A stretch of DNA of 64,000 nt from an uncultured Algimonas sp. (GTDB lineage Bacteria > Pseudomonadota > Alphaproteobacteria > Caulobacterales > Maricaulaceae), in the NCBI RefSeq assembly GCF_947498175.1, contig NZ_CANMJB010000004.1:1-64000 (forward strand), written 5' to 3'. A model generated the notes under the pieces. The model did no database searches, was not told the DNA's origin, and saw nothing but the letters and a program-made list of their open reading frames with translations. A program made the position numbers and the translations under genes. How positions within the stretch are numbered: the first letter of the stretch is position 1; every line of letters starts with the position of its first letter. Shown here piece by piece: positions 52,643-61,567 of this stretch.

Positions 52643-53053
52643 ATGGCCCTCATGACCGCCCACGCCTTCAACGCACAAAGCGCATACGGCAATTCAGGGC
52701 GAGCCATCGGATCGGACCGCGACGTCGAAGTCCAGGTCTTCCGCACCGCCATTACCCGCCTCCGGCCCCTTGCCGGACCCGATTTCAAACTCGATGCCAG
52801 CTCCGCACCCGTCTTGGCTGACAATTTGCGCCTTTGGGACATGCTGGTCGTCGATCTGGCCCATCCCGACAATCCCATCGACACGGCCCTCAACGCCCAG
52901 CTTCTCGGTCTCGCCCGTTTCGTCCGCGCCCACACGCAGGGACTTTATGCCGGAACCGGGACGGTCGATGTTTTGATAGATATCAACACCGCCATACTCC
53001 AGGGCCTGATGGGCCAGACCGGTGATGCATCCGGCGCCAGCCAAGCCGCATAG
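52643..53053 (+). CDS. flaF: Flagellar regulator FlaF
   Basis: A 136-residue FlaF protein needed for flagellin synthesis or secretion. It shows NAQSAYGNSGRAIGSDRDVE, DNLRLWDMLVVDLAHPDNPI and LNAQLLGLARFVRAHTQGLY. It lies downstream of flagellin and before flbT, the standard alphaproteobacterial order. Confidence 0.9.
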   Translation: MALMTAHAFNAQSAYGNSGRAIGSDRDVEVQVFRTAITRLRPLAGPDFKLDASSAPVLADNLRLWDMLVVDLAHPDNPIDTALNAQLLGLARFVRAHTQGLYAGTGTVDVLIDINTAILQGLMGQTGDASGASQAA

Positions 53054-53064
53054 GAATCCAGCAT

Positions 53065-53511
53065 ATGTCCGGACTGCTCATCAGCCTGAAACCGAACGAG
53101 AAATTCCTCGTCAACGGCGCGCTTCTGTCCAATGGGCCGAAACGCGGCCAGATCTGCGTGGAAGGCGAGGCCGTCAACGTGCTGCGCCTGTCCGACGTGA
53201 TCCATCCCGACGATGTGCGCACGCCCGTGACCCGCCTTTACAGCGCGGTTCAGACTCTGTTGTCCGGCGACTGTACCGGCCCGGAAGCCAGCGACGCGAT
53301 CGAGCAGCAATACCGAACGCTGGAAGACATTTTCGCCAATACGGATCTGTCCGAGACGCTGCTCAAATCCTACAAGGCGTGGGTCGATGGGCGGATCTAT
53401 TCCGCGCTGTGCCGCCTCAAGCCTCTCATCCCGATCGAAGCCGAATTGCTCGGGCTCGCCCCAAAATCGCAGGAGCAGCCCGAAGCGCCGCTCCGTGCCG
53501 CTGCCGGGTAG
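53065..53511 (+). CDS. flbT: Flagellar biosynthesis repressor FlbT
   Basis: A 148-residue post-transcriptional regulator that binds flagellin mRNA. Signatures: ISLKPNEKFLVNGALLSNGP, VLRLSDVIHPDDVRTPVTRL, YRTLEDIFANTDLSETLLKS. It lies 11 bases after flaF. Flagellin 5' hairpins (51149-51300) are possible targets. Confidence 0.93.
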   Translation: MSGLLISLKPNEKFLVNGALLSNGPKRGQICVEGEAVNVLRLSDVIHPDDVRTPVTRLYSAVQTLLSGDCTGPEASDAIEQQYRTLEDIFANTDLSETLLKSYKAWVDGRIYSALCRLKPLIPIEAELLGLAPKSQEQPEAPLRAAAG

Positions 53512-53515
53512 GCAT

Positions 53516-54355
53516 ATGGCGATCCAACCCAGTATCGTCGGCACCGACCTGCCCGGCTATCTGTTCCTGAAAGCGACGCAGGACCGTCAGCAGACGGCGT
53601 TCGAGAAATCCACCGAAGTCAAACGCGACGTCGAGACCCTTCGCGAGAAACTGGCCCAGCCCTTCAAGCTCGACGAGCTGATGGGCGACCGCTCGCTGCT
53701 GCGGCCGGTGCTGCAAAGCTTCGGGCTGGAAGAGGAATTGGACAAGGGCGCTTTCGTCCGCCGCATCATCCAGGAAGGTCCGGACGATCCCAAAGGTTTC
53801 GCCCGCCGCCTCAACAATGCCGACTATCTGGAACTGTCGCAGGCCTTCAAGGCCGACACGGAAGGCCAGATCCGTCTCAGCCACGGCCAGATCGAAGACA
53901 TCGTCGAAAACTACAAAGAGCGCGCTTTCCAGATCGCGGTCGGCGAACAGGATCAGGACATGCGGCTGGCGCTGAACTTCGAAAAGGAAGTCAGCGACCT
54001 TGCCGCGGACAGCAGTTCCGACAAGGCCTTCTGGTTCAAGGTCATCGGCAACGCGCCGTTGATGGAAGTCTTCAAATCCGCATTGATCGTGCCGGACGGG
54101 CTGGCCAATCTCGATGTCGACAAGCAGGCGGACTATCTGCAGGAGCGCGCCGAGAAAGTGATCGGCGACGATCCGCGCGCGGTGCTGGCGACGAAAGAGG
54201 GCGTGGAAACCACGATCCGCAAATTCCTCGTCCAGAACCAGATCGCAAACGGCCCCAGCGCCCTGACACCGGGTGCCAGTGCGCTGACCCTGTTGGGCGC
54301 GGGCGGCGGTCTCGGATCGCAGAGCCTGTTCGGCCTGTTGCTGTCCAACGCCTAG
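53516..54355 (+). CDS. DUF1217 flagellar-locus protein
   Basis: A 279-residue helical protein beginning GTDLPGYLFLKATQDRQQTA with KPFKLDELMGDRSLLRPVLQ-type (QPFKLDELMGDRSLLRPVLQ) and DYLELSQAFKADTEGQIRL. The C-terminal GGGLGSQSLFGLLLSNA is flexible. The DUF1217 family is tied to flagellar clusters of alphaproteobacteria, but its role is not settled. It starts 4 bases after flbT and converges with fliI. Confidence 0.82.
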   Translation: MAIQPSIVGTDLPGYLFLKATQDRQQTAFEKSTEVKRDVETLREKLAQPFKLDELMGDRSLLRPVLQSFGLEEELDKGAFVRRIIQEGPDDPKGFARRLNNADYLELSQAFKADTEGQIRLSHGQIEDIVENYKERAFQIAVGEQDQDMRLALNFEKEVSDLAADSSSDKAFWFKVIGNAPLMEVFKSALIVPDGLANLDVDKQADYLQERAEKVIGDDPRAVLATKEGVETTIRKFLVQNQIANGPSALTPGASALTLLGAGGGLGSQSLFGLLLSNA

Positions 54356-54374
54356 GGCGCACGCGACGAAGTCA

Positions 54375-55712
54375 TCACGTTATGGCGGTTTCCAACGCCT
54401 CGAAGCTTTCCGCAACGCTCGGCCGTCCGGATTCGGACAGGAAAGTTTCGATTTTCGCATGGCACTGCACGGCCTTGTCGAGCACCGGATCCGTTCCGGC
54501 GACATAAAGCCCTGACTGGACCATCAGCCGCCCGTCTTCATAAGCCCGGATGAGGCCGCGTCCACGCGACAGGACGGCATTTTCCTCTTCCGTTGCGGCG
54601 TCCGGCAGAGAGCGCGAGACGCTCCGCCCGATATCGATGGCTGGATAGCGGCCGGCTTCGGCGATGGCGCGGTCCATGATGACATGGCCGTCGAGAATGC
54701 CGCGCACCGTATCGGCGACGGGCTCTTCCATGTCCGACCCCTGAACCAGCACTGAAAAGACCGCCGTGATGTCGCCGGTCGTGCCCTCGGGGCCGGGCCC
54801 GGCCCGTTCGCACAGACCGGCCAGAGCAGGGAATGTGGATGGCGGATAGGCGCGCAAGGCGGGCGTCTCGCCCACGGATAGCGCCACCTCTCTATGGGCC
54901 TGGGCGAACCGGGTCAGGCTGTCGAACAGGAACAGCACATGCCGGCCCTGGTCGCGGAAGCTTTCCGCCGTTGCCATGGCCAGGCGCGCGGCCCGCAGCT
55001 TGGCGGCGGGCGGCTGGTCGGAGGTCGCGGCGAAGACGACCGTGTTGCGCATGGCTTCGGGGCCGACCACGTCCTGGACGAAGCTCCTGACCTCGCGACC
55101 GCGTTCGCCGATCAGGGCGATGACGGTCACGTCGGCGCTGCCGTCCTGATCCGCGCGGCCCGTGCTGCGTGCCAGCCCGCCCAGCAGCGAGGTCTTGCCG
55201 ACACCGGATCCAGCGAACAGTCCGATCCGTTGCCCGCGGCAGAGCGGCAGGAAAGTGTCGAGTGCGCCGTAGCCCGTGCAAAGCCGTCCGCCGAGCGTGC
55301 GTCGGTGACCGGCGGCGGGCGGCGGGGCGTTCAGGTCGGCGGCGATCGGGCCGGGTCGCGGCCGGTTGCCGAACGCATCGCGCCCGTCATAATCCAGAAC
55401 CTTGCCGAGCCAGTCCGGGCCGGGCTGCAGCGCCGTATCGGGGACGAGATCGGCGCGCATGCCCGAAGTCAGCCCTTGGCCGGAGCCGTAGAGCGCGACC
55501 GTCAGCTTTTCGCCGTCATCGGCGATGACGTCGCCGCGGCGGCCACCTTCGATCATGAGGCTCGCCCCGATGCCCGCCCGGCCGCACAGGCCGGCGACTT
55601 CGACCGTCTGGCCGGCGCAGGACAGGACGCGCCCCGAATGAGTGACCATCGGGGGTAGGGGCCGCTGGAAGGCGTCGGTCAGCGCGGCGAATGTCTTGTC
55701 CGATGTCGGCAT
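54375..55712 (-). CDS. fliI: Flagellar export ATPase FliI
   Basis: A 445-residue ATPase that energises flagellar export. The Walker A is GSGVGKT (168-174), with VIALIGERGREV and LFLFDSLTRFAQAHREVALS. It is expressed alone on the minus strand, divergent from flgB, sharing a promoter region with a CtrA-like box. Confidence 0.95.
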   Translation of the reverse strand: MPTSDKTFAALTDAFQRPLPPMVTHSGRVLSCAGQTVEVAGLCGRAGIGASLMIEGGRRGDVIADDGEKLTVALYGSGQGLTSGMRADLVPDTALQPGPDWLGKVLDYDGRDAFGNRPRPGPIAADLNAPPPAAGHRRTLGGRLCTGYGALDTFLPLCRGQRIGLFAGSGVGKTSLLGGLARSTGRADQDGSADVTVIALIGERGREVRSFVQDVVGPEAMRNTVVFAATSDQPPAAKLRAARLAMATAESFRDQGRHVLFLFDSLTRFAQAHREVALSVGETPALRAYPPSTFPALAGLCERAGPGPEGTTGDITAVFSVLVQGSDMEEPVADTVRGILDGHVIMDRAIAEAGRYPAIDIGRSVSRSLPDAATEEENAVLSRGRGLIRAYEDGRLMVQSGLYVAGTDPVLDKAVQCHAKIETFLSESGRPSVAESFEALETAIT

Positions 55713-55754
55713 GGGCGCTCATGAGGGCGGGCGGCACGGACCGTTACAGGTCTG

Positions 55755-55769
55755 TTAACCATCTGTTGA
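55755..55769. promoter_or_regulatory. CtrA-like box between fliI and flgB
   Basis: TTAA-N7-TTGA (55755-55758, 55766-55769) has one mismatch, and its left half extends to the full TTAACCAT half-site. It lies 43 bases from fliI and 56 from flgB. Confidence 0.58.
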
Positions 55770-55824
55770 ACCTTCTGCCCTAATCCTCAACACAGCATTA
55801 ACGCCCTTTGCAAGGATTGCAGTC

Positions 55825-56181
55825 ATGGCGCACCCGGTTTCGATTCTGGACTTGTCGTCCACCATGGCCCGCCACGCGGCCACGCGGCACTCCCTGATCT
55901 CCCAGAACATCGCCAATGCGGACACGCCCGGCTACAAGGCGCGCGACGTCGCTGACTTTGCCGACGTCATGAAAGCCAAGACCCTGTCGGGGTCCGAAGC
56001 GTCCATCGATCCGTTGGCCGTCATGAACCGCGCTGCGCTCGGGTCGCCCAACGGAAACACGGTCAGCCTCGAAGAGGAATTGATGCGCGGCGCCAAGGCG
56101 CAGCAGGATCACGAAATGGCGGTGTCCCTCTACCGTTCCACCTTGACCATGATGAAAACGGCGGTCGGCAAGAACCTCTAG
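55825..56181 (+). CDS. flgB: Flagellar basal-body rod protein FlgB
   Basis: A 118-residue rod subunit. Signatures: RHSLISQNIANADTPGYKAR, DVADFADVM and a C-terminal LYRSTLTMMKTAVGKN. It leads the flgB-flgC-fliE-fliQ-flhA-fliR-flhB operon. Confidence 0.92.
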   Translation: MAHPVSILDLSSTMARHAATRHSLISQNIANADTPGYKARDVADFADVMKAKTLSGSEASIDPLAVMNRAALGSPNGNTVSLEEELMRGAKAQQDHEMAVSLYRSTLTMMKTAVGKNL

Positions 56182-56222
56182 CCGGACCTTAATGAACGCT
56201 CGCACGACAGGATTTCGCGCCG

Positions 56223-56615
56223 ATGATCGACCCCATTTCCCAGACCATGAACGCCGCCGCCGCCGGCATGCGCGCCCAGTCGCAGCGCCTCTCGGTCGCG
56301 TCCGAGAACCTGTCCAACGCCGATACGCATGGCTATAAGCGCAAGACGCTGAGCTTCACCGAACAGATGGACGGCACGAACGGGACTTCCACGGTCGGTG
56401 TCTCGCGACCGCAGCTCGACCGTTCCCAAGGCGAGATGATCTTCGATCCCAACCACCCGCTTGCCAATGAGCAGGGTATGGTGGAGTCGTCCAATGTCGA
56501 CATGATCATCGAGATGGCGGATGCGCGCGAAGCCAATCGCAGTTTCGAGGCCAACCTGACCACTTTCAAACAGGCAGGCGAAATGTATCGCGGTCTGCTC
56601 GGGCTTCTGAGGTAG
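56223..56615 (+). CDS. flgC: Flagellar basal-body rod protein FlgC
   Basis: A 130-residue rod subunit with AAAGMRAQSQRLSVASENLS, NADTHGYKRK, NVDMIIEMADAREANRSFEA and a C-terminal FKQAGEMYRGLLGLLR. It follows flgB by 41 bases and fliE by 5. Confidence 0.93.
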   Translation: MIDPISQTMNAAAAGMRAQSQRLSVASENLSNADTHGYKRKTLSFTEQMDGTNGTSTVGVSRPQLDRSQGEMIFDPNHPLANEQGMVESSNVDMIIEMADAREANRSFEANLTTFKQAGEMYRGLLGLLR

Positions 56616-56620
56616 TCATC

Positions 56621-56938
56621 ATGGATATCACCTCGAACTCCGCCGCCCTCTCCGGCGCGGCCCGCCATTACGGCACCGCCAAGCGCGTCACGGCGCCCAA
56701 CCCGGCCGAAGGGGCCGCGAACCAGAGCGATGGCGGCATGGTCGCCAAGGGCGTGGAAAGCTTCTCCGACGTCTTGAAAACGGTTGAGACCACGACCCAC
56801 CAATATGCCGCCGGGGCGACCGACGCCCAATCCGTCGTCGAAGCCTTGGCCAATGCCGAAATGGCGCTGGAGACGGCCGTGACGGTGCGCAACCGCGTGG
56901 TCGAAGCCTATCAGGAACTCTTGCGAATGCCGATCTGA
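56621..56938 (+). CDS. fliE: Flagellar hook-basal body protein FliE
   Basis: A 105-residue MS ring-rod junction protein. The C-terminus has SVVEALANAEMALETAVTVR, NRVVEAYQELLRMPI. Signature length and order after flgC confirm it. Confidence 0.93.
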   Translation: MDITSNSAALSGAARHYGTAKRVTAPNPAEGAANQSDGGMVAKGVESFSDVLKTVETTTHQYAAGATDAQSVVEALANAEMALETAVTVRNRVVEAYQELLRMPI

Positions 56939-56959
56939 TGGCTGCCGGGGGGCGCTCAC

Positions 56960-57226
56960 ATGGATGAATTCGGCGTTCTTTCGCTGCTACGCGAAGCGCT
57001 CTGGGCGACCGCGCTCATGGCCATGCCCTTGCTGATCTCGGCACTGGTCGTCGGGCTGATCGTCGGTCTGGTGCAGGCTCTGACCTCGATCCAGGAAATG
57101 ACGCTGACTTTCGTGCCGAAGCTCGCCGCCATGCTGGTCGTGCTGTTCCTGACGCTCGGTTTCATGACGAATATCTGCCTGTCGCTGTTCGACAACCAGG
57201 TCCTGCCCGCCATCGTCGGCGGATAG
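56960..57226 (+). CDS. fliQ: Flagellar export gate protein FliQ
   Basis: An 88-residue two-helix membrane protein: LMAMPLLISALVVGLIVGLV, QALTSIQEMTLTFVPKLAAM. Standard FliQ. Confidence 0.95.
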   Translation: MDEFGVLSLLREALWATALMAMPLLISALVVGLIVGLVQALTSIQEMTLTFVPKLAAMLVVLFLTLGFMTNICLSLFDNQVLPAIVGG

Positions 57227-57257
57227 GCTCGAAACAAGGAAAGGGCTGGGGAGCCTG

Positions 57258-59321
57258 ATGAATTCACGGGGTGCAACGGTCGGCCTTGCCGTCGGTCTGA
57301 TGGCGATCATCGTCATGATGATCCTGCCCATGCCCGCATGGGTGTTGGACATGGGCGTGGCGGCGTCGTTCGCCTTCGCCATCCTGATCTTCACCATGAC
57401 GTTGTTCGTGGAAAAGCCGCTGGACTTCTCCGCCTTCGCCTCGGTTCTCCTCGCCTCGCTGCTGCTGCGTCTTTCGCTCAACGTGTCTTCGACCAAGCTG
57501 ATCATCGGGCAGGGCCACACCGGCACGGACGCCGCCGGGTCGATCATCGAAGGCTTCGCCATGTTCGTGATGGGCGGCAATATCGCGATCGGGCTGATCG
57601 TGTTCTCCGTGCTGGTGATCGTCAATTTCATGGTCATCACCAAGGGTGCGGGCCGCATGGCCGAAGTCGGCGCACGGTTCGCGCTCGATGCCATGCCCGG
57701 CAAGCAGATGGCGATCGACGCCGACCTCGCAGCCGGAGCCATCTCCCATCAGGAAGCGTCTGCGCGGCGCGAACGCGAACAGGAAGAAACCGCCTTCCTC
57801 GGCAGCCTCGACGGCGTGTCGAAATTCATGAAGGGCGACGCCATCGCCGGCATTCTCATCACCTTGCTCAATCTGTTCGCCGGCATGGCGATCGGCGTCG
57901 GCGTGCACGGCCTGTCCTTCGGGCAGGCAATTTCCAACTACGCCATCCTGACCGTGGGCGACGGCCTCGTCAGCCAGATTCCGGCCGTCATCATCTCGGT
58001 CGCAGCGGGCCTGCTATTGTCGCGCGGGCGCGGCGACGGCGCGGTCGATCTGGCGCTATTGGACCAGTTCGGACGCCATCCGGCCGCGCTCGCAGCCGTG
58101 GCCGGGATCATGGTCGTCTTCGCTGCCTTCCCGGGCTTGCCATTGGTTCCGTTTCTGATCGGCGCGATCGGCCTGGGCATCGCCGCCTTCCTGAGCTGGC
58201 AGAAAGGCCAACTCGACCGGAAGAAGGATGCCGAAGACGCCAACGCGCAAGCCCCTGTCGCGGAACCGAGCCTGGGCGATATGCTGGATCTGGACGAACT
58301 GTCCGTGGAACTGTCGCGCGATCTGGTCGCGACCGTCATGGATACGGGGTTCGGCGTGGACAAAAGGGTGCAGAAGATCCGCAAATACGTCGCCACGCAA
58401 TATGGTTTCATCCTGCCGCCGATCCGGCTGTCGGACGATGCCGCCCTGCCGCGGCACAGCTACCGCCTCCGCCTGCACGGAGCCGACATGGCGACGCAGA
58501 CGCTGATGGCCGACAGGAAGCTGGCTCTGATCGAAGCAGGCGAACATCCGCACATTCCCGGCGACGCGACGCAGGAGCCGGTCTTCAAGGCGCCGGCGCG
58601 CTGGGTCGATGTGGATCATGAGAACGAACTCACCTTGCTGGGCATCACCACGGTCGCGCCGGTCGAGGTGCTGGCGACGCATCTGCTGGAAGTGATCCAG
58701 GACAATCTGCCCGCCTTGATGACCCGACGCGCCCTGCGCGAAACGCTGGATGCCTTCAAGAACGTGACGGAAGGCGAACGGGCCGACGGCAATCGCCGCC
58801 TGATGGAGGAATTCTTCCCCGACAAGGCACCGGTCGAATTGCTGCATTCGGTCATGCGGCTGTTGCTCGAAGAGCGGATTTCGGTGCGCAATCTTCCATT
58901 GCTGCTGGAGACGGTCGCGGACGGCAAGTCCGCCAATCTCAATGCCGAAGCGATCACGGATGTCGCGCGCCAGAGGCTGTCGCGCCATTTCGTCGGCCAG
59001 TACCGCAACGATAACGGACAATTGCCGATCATCCGCATCGGCGACAACTGGGCAGCCCGGCTGGGCGAGCGCGAAACGCGCGACGAAACTGGCCGGGCCG
59101 ACATCGCCCTGTCGCCGGACGAGTTCAATCAGTTTGCCCACGATGTGCGCGCACAGCTCGACACGGCCGCGCGTTCGGGCAGCTACGCCGTCATCGCCGC
59201 GCCCGGCCATTGGCGGCGCTTCATCCGTTCCGTGCTGAAGACGAAAGGGGTCAAGAACCCCGTCCTATCTTATGCGGAAATCGCCGCAAACGAGAAACCG
59301 CTCATTCTCGGATCGGCGTAA
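57258..59321 (+). CDS. flhA: Flagellar export apparatus protein FlhA
   Basis: A 687-residue export-gate protein. About eight membrane helices lie in 1-320, including the FHIPEP-like loop (RFALDAMPGKQMAIDADL). The cytoplasmic C-domain (about 350-687) binds chaperone-substrate complexes; RPIRLSDDAALP-type and VRNLPLLLETVADG mark it. Its start follows fliQ by 31 bases. Confidence 0.96.
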   Translation: MNSRGATVGLAVGLMAIIVMMILPMPAWVLDMGVAASFAFAILIFTMTLFVEKPLDFSAFASVLLASLLLRLSLNVSSTKLIIGQGHTGTDAAGSIIEGFAMFVMGGNIAIGLIVFSVLVIVNFMVITKGAGRMAEVGARFALDAMPGKQMAIDADLAAGAISHQEASARREREQEETAFLGSLDGVSKFMKGDAIAGILITLLNLFAGMAIGVGVHGLSFGQAISNYAILTVGDGLVSQIPAVIISVAAGLLLSRGRGDGAVDLALLDQFGRHPAALAAVAGIMVVFAAFPGLPLVPFLIGAIGLGIAAFLSWQKGQLDRKKDAEDANAQAPVAEPSLGDMLDLDELSVELSRDLVATVMDTGFGVDKRVQKIRKYVATQYGFILPPIRLSDDAALPRHSYRLRLHGADMATQTLMADRKLALIEAGEHPHIPGDATQEPVFKAPARWVDVDHENELTLLGITTVAPVEVLATHLLEVIQDNLPALMTRRALRETLDAFKNVTEGERADGNRRLMEEFFPDKAPVELLHSVMRLLLEERISVRNLPLLLETVADGKSANLNAEAITDVARQRLSRHFVGQYRNDNGQLPIIRIGDNWAARLGERETRDETGRADIALSPDEFNQFAHDVRAQLDTAARSGSYAVIAAPGHWRRFIRSVLKTKGVKNPVLSYAEIAANEKPLILGSA

Positions 59322-59327
59322 CCGCTC

Positions 59328-60110
59328 GTGGGTGGGGCCGGGGAACTGCTCGTCGCGCTGGCCGAGGCCTTCGGACCGCTAGTCGAACTCGTCTGGCCAA
59401 TCTTCGGGCTGTTCGCGCGCCTGTCGCTCTTTTTCATGCTGGTGCCGGTGATCGGGGAACGCGCCGTCCCGGCGCGCATCCGGATCGGCTTTGCGATCAT
59501 GACGACGTTCCTGCTCTATCCGGTCTTGCAGGAGGATCTCCTCGCCCTGCGCGATGCCGGGGTGGTGCAGTTGGTCGCAACCGAGGCATTGACCGGCTTT
59601 GTGCTCGGTTTCGCGCTGCGTCTGGCCGTTCACGCGCTGCAGATATTGGGCATGGTGGTGTCGCAGTCCCTGTCCCTGTCACAGCCGCTTGGCGAAGGGA
59701 TCGCCTCGGAACCCAACACGACCATCAGCACGATGCTGATGCTGGCAGGGGTGACGCTGCTCGTCTCGATGAATTTGCATGTCGCCCTGATCGGCGTCTT
59801 GGCGGACAGTTTCGCCACCATGCCGCTGGGGACCGCGCTGGACCTGCAGGCCTCGGCCAGCTGGTTGACCCAGATCACGGTCGGGCTGCTGCGCTTTTGC
59901 CTGTCGCTGGCGCTGCCTTTCGTCATCCTCAACTTCGCCTACAACCTGATCCTGGGTTTTCTGAACCGGGCGATGCCGCAGCTTCTCGTCTCCTTCGTGG
60001 GCCTGCCCGGCATGACGCTGGCCGGGTTGTTCCTGCTGGTCATCTGCGCCGGTGCCATGATGACGGGCTGGGTGGAGATGTTCGTCTCCCTCATGGCGGA
60101 GGCAGGTTGA
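59328..60110 (+). CDS. fliR: Flagellar export gate protein FliR
   Basis: A 260-residue polytopic membrane protein. Signatures: VWPIFGLFARLSLFFMLVPV, TGFVLGFALRLAVHALQILG, LSLSQPLGEG and ALPFVILNFAYNLILGFLNR. Start is GTG at 59328, 6 bases after flhA. flhB starts one base after the stop. Confidence 0.95.
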   Translation: MGGAGELLVALAEAFGPLVELVWPIFGLFARLSLFFMLVPVIGERAVPARIRIGFAIMTTFLLYPVLQEDLLALRDAGVVQLVATEALTGFVLGFALRLAVHALQILGMVVSQSLSLSQPLGEGIASEPNTTISTMLMLAGVTLLVSMNLHVALIGVLADSFATMPLGTALDLQASASWLTQITVGLLRFCLSLALPFVILNFAYNLILGFLNRAMPQLLVSFVGLPGMTLAGLFLLVICAGAMMTGWVEMFVSLMAEAG

Positions 60111-60111
60111 G

Positions 60112-61185
60112 ATGTCCGAAGACAATGACAGCGGCCAGGAAAAGAGTTTCGAAGCTACGCAGGGCAAGATCGACGAGGCCCGCAGGAAAGGGGATGTCGC
60201 CAAGTCTTCGGAAATCGCCTCCGTCGCCCTCTATGCGGGGCTGGCCATTTCAGTCATGACATTGGGCGGCACGGTCGGGATGCAGATGCTGTCCCGTCTG
60301 TCGGGATTGCTCGAATATCCGGAACGCGCGAGCGAACTGGTGCTGGAAGGCGGCGCTGGGGCAGACCTCCTCGGATCGGTTGCACTTGTCCTGGTGCCGA
60401 TCCTGCTGATCATGATGGCCTCCGTCCTCGCCGCATTGGCCGTGCAGCGCAGCATCATCTTCGCACCCGACAAGATAATGCCGAAACTGTCCAAGATCAG
60501 CCCGATCTCCAACGCCAAACAGAAATACGGACGCGACGGCATGGCGGAATTCGCCAAGCGTGCCGTCAAACTGATCATCATCTGCGTGGCGGCCGGCGCC
60601 TATCTGATCCGTCTGGCCGGGGACGTCAGCAACGAGATCGGTCGACCAGAAGGTTATCTGTTCTCCAAGCTGGCCGGGGAGAGCCTGTTGCTGCTGGGTT
60701 GGATGATCGCGGCGACCTGCTTGATCGCGGCGGTCGACATGCCGTTCGCGCAATGGTCGCACCTGCTAAAGCTGCGCATGACCCGCGAAGAGGTGAAGGA
60801 CGAAAACAAGAAGAACGAGGGCGATCCTCTGATGAAGAGCCAGCGCCGCGCCAAGGCGCGCGAGATCGCCAACAGCACAATGCTCGCCGATGTCGCGACG
60901 GCCAACGTCGTCATCGTCAACCCGACGCACTATTCGGTCGCGCTGCGTTGGAACCGCGAAGCGGGCGGTGCGCCGGTCTGTGTGGCCAAGGGCGTGGACA
61001 GCCTCGCCTTCGCCATCCGCGAACGCGCGAAGGCGCATGGCGTGCTGATCCATTCCGACCCGCCATGCGCCCGCGCCGTCCATGCGACCGTGGAAGTCGG
61101 CGCGGAAATCCGGCCAGAACATTACGCGGCCGTCGCCTCGGCCATCCATCTGGCCGAAACGCTGTCGCGCAAAGGGGATTACTAG
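60112..61185 (+). CDS. flhB: Flagellar export switch protein FlhB
   Basis: A 357-residue protein with four membrane helices and the autocleavage motif NPTH (Asn270-Pro271), flanked by ADVATANVVIVNPTHYSVAL. It switches export from hook to filament substrates, working with FliK. The N-terminus shows EKSFEATQGKIDEARRKGDV. Standard length. Confidence 0.96.
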   Translation: MSEDNDSGQEKSFEATQGKIDEARRKGDVAKSSEIASVALYAGLAISVMTLGGTVGMQMLSRLSGLLEYPERASELVLEGGAGADLLGSVALVLVPILLIMMASVLAALAVQRSIIFAPDKIMPKLSKISPISNAKQKYGRDGMAEFAKRAVKLIIICVAAGAYLIRLAGDVSNEIGRPEGYLFSKLAGESLLLLGWMIAATCLIAAVDMPFAQWSHLLKLRMTREEVKDENKKNEGDPLMKSQRRAKAREIANSTMLADVATANVVIVNPTHYSVALRWNREAGGAPVCVAKGVDSLAFAIRERAKAHGVLIHSDPPCARAVHATVEVGAEIRPEHYAAVASAIHLAETLSRKGDY

Positions 61186-61188
61186 GCC

Positions 61189-61536
61189 GTGTCGGTCCGG
61201 CGCATCCTGTCGCTTAAGCGCGCCTCGATCCGTTCGCGCATCGACGCGGTCGCGGCCAAGGAGGCGGCGCTGACGCAGCGCATCGCGTCGCTGAACGGCC
61301 AAAGCGACGGATTGGGCGTCGGGGAGGCCGGATCCGATTTCCAGGTCGCCGCCATGACCATGAGCCGCGCGCGCGCAATCGCTGTGCGGCTGGACGCGCA
61401 GCGAACGAAGCTGCGCGCGCAGCGCACCGGATTGGCGCGCGAATTGCTGTCGCTGGATGTCGCGGACAGGACGCTCGCCGACGAAGAGGCCAAAGCCGCC
61501 CGGTTGGCCGCCTCGCGCGCCGCCGACAGAGCCTAG
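61189..61536 (+). CDS. FliJ-like coiled-coil protein
   Basis: A 115-residue, entirely helical coiled-coil protein rich in Ala, Arg and Leu (LKRASIRSRIDAVAAKEAAL, LARELLSLDVADRTLADEEA). Start is GTG, 3 bases after flhB. FliJ, the export-ATPase stalk protein, is the missing coiled-coil component in this locus and is usually next to fliI, so this is the most plausible candidate. Evidence is positional and structural only. Confidence 0.5.
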   Translation: MSVRRILSLKRASIRSRIDAVAAKEAALTQRIASLNGQSDGLGVGEAGSDFQVAAMTMSRARAIAVRLDAQRTKLRAQRTGLARELLSLDVADRTLADEEAKAARLAASRAADRA

Positions 61537-61567
61537 CCGCGCGCGGCGCAAACGCCTATCAGGCGGT

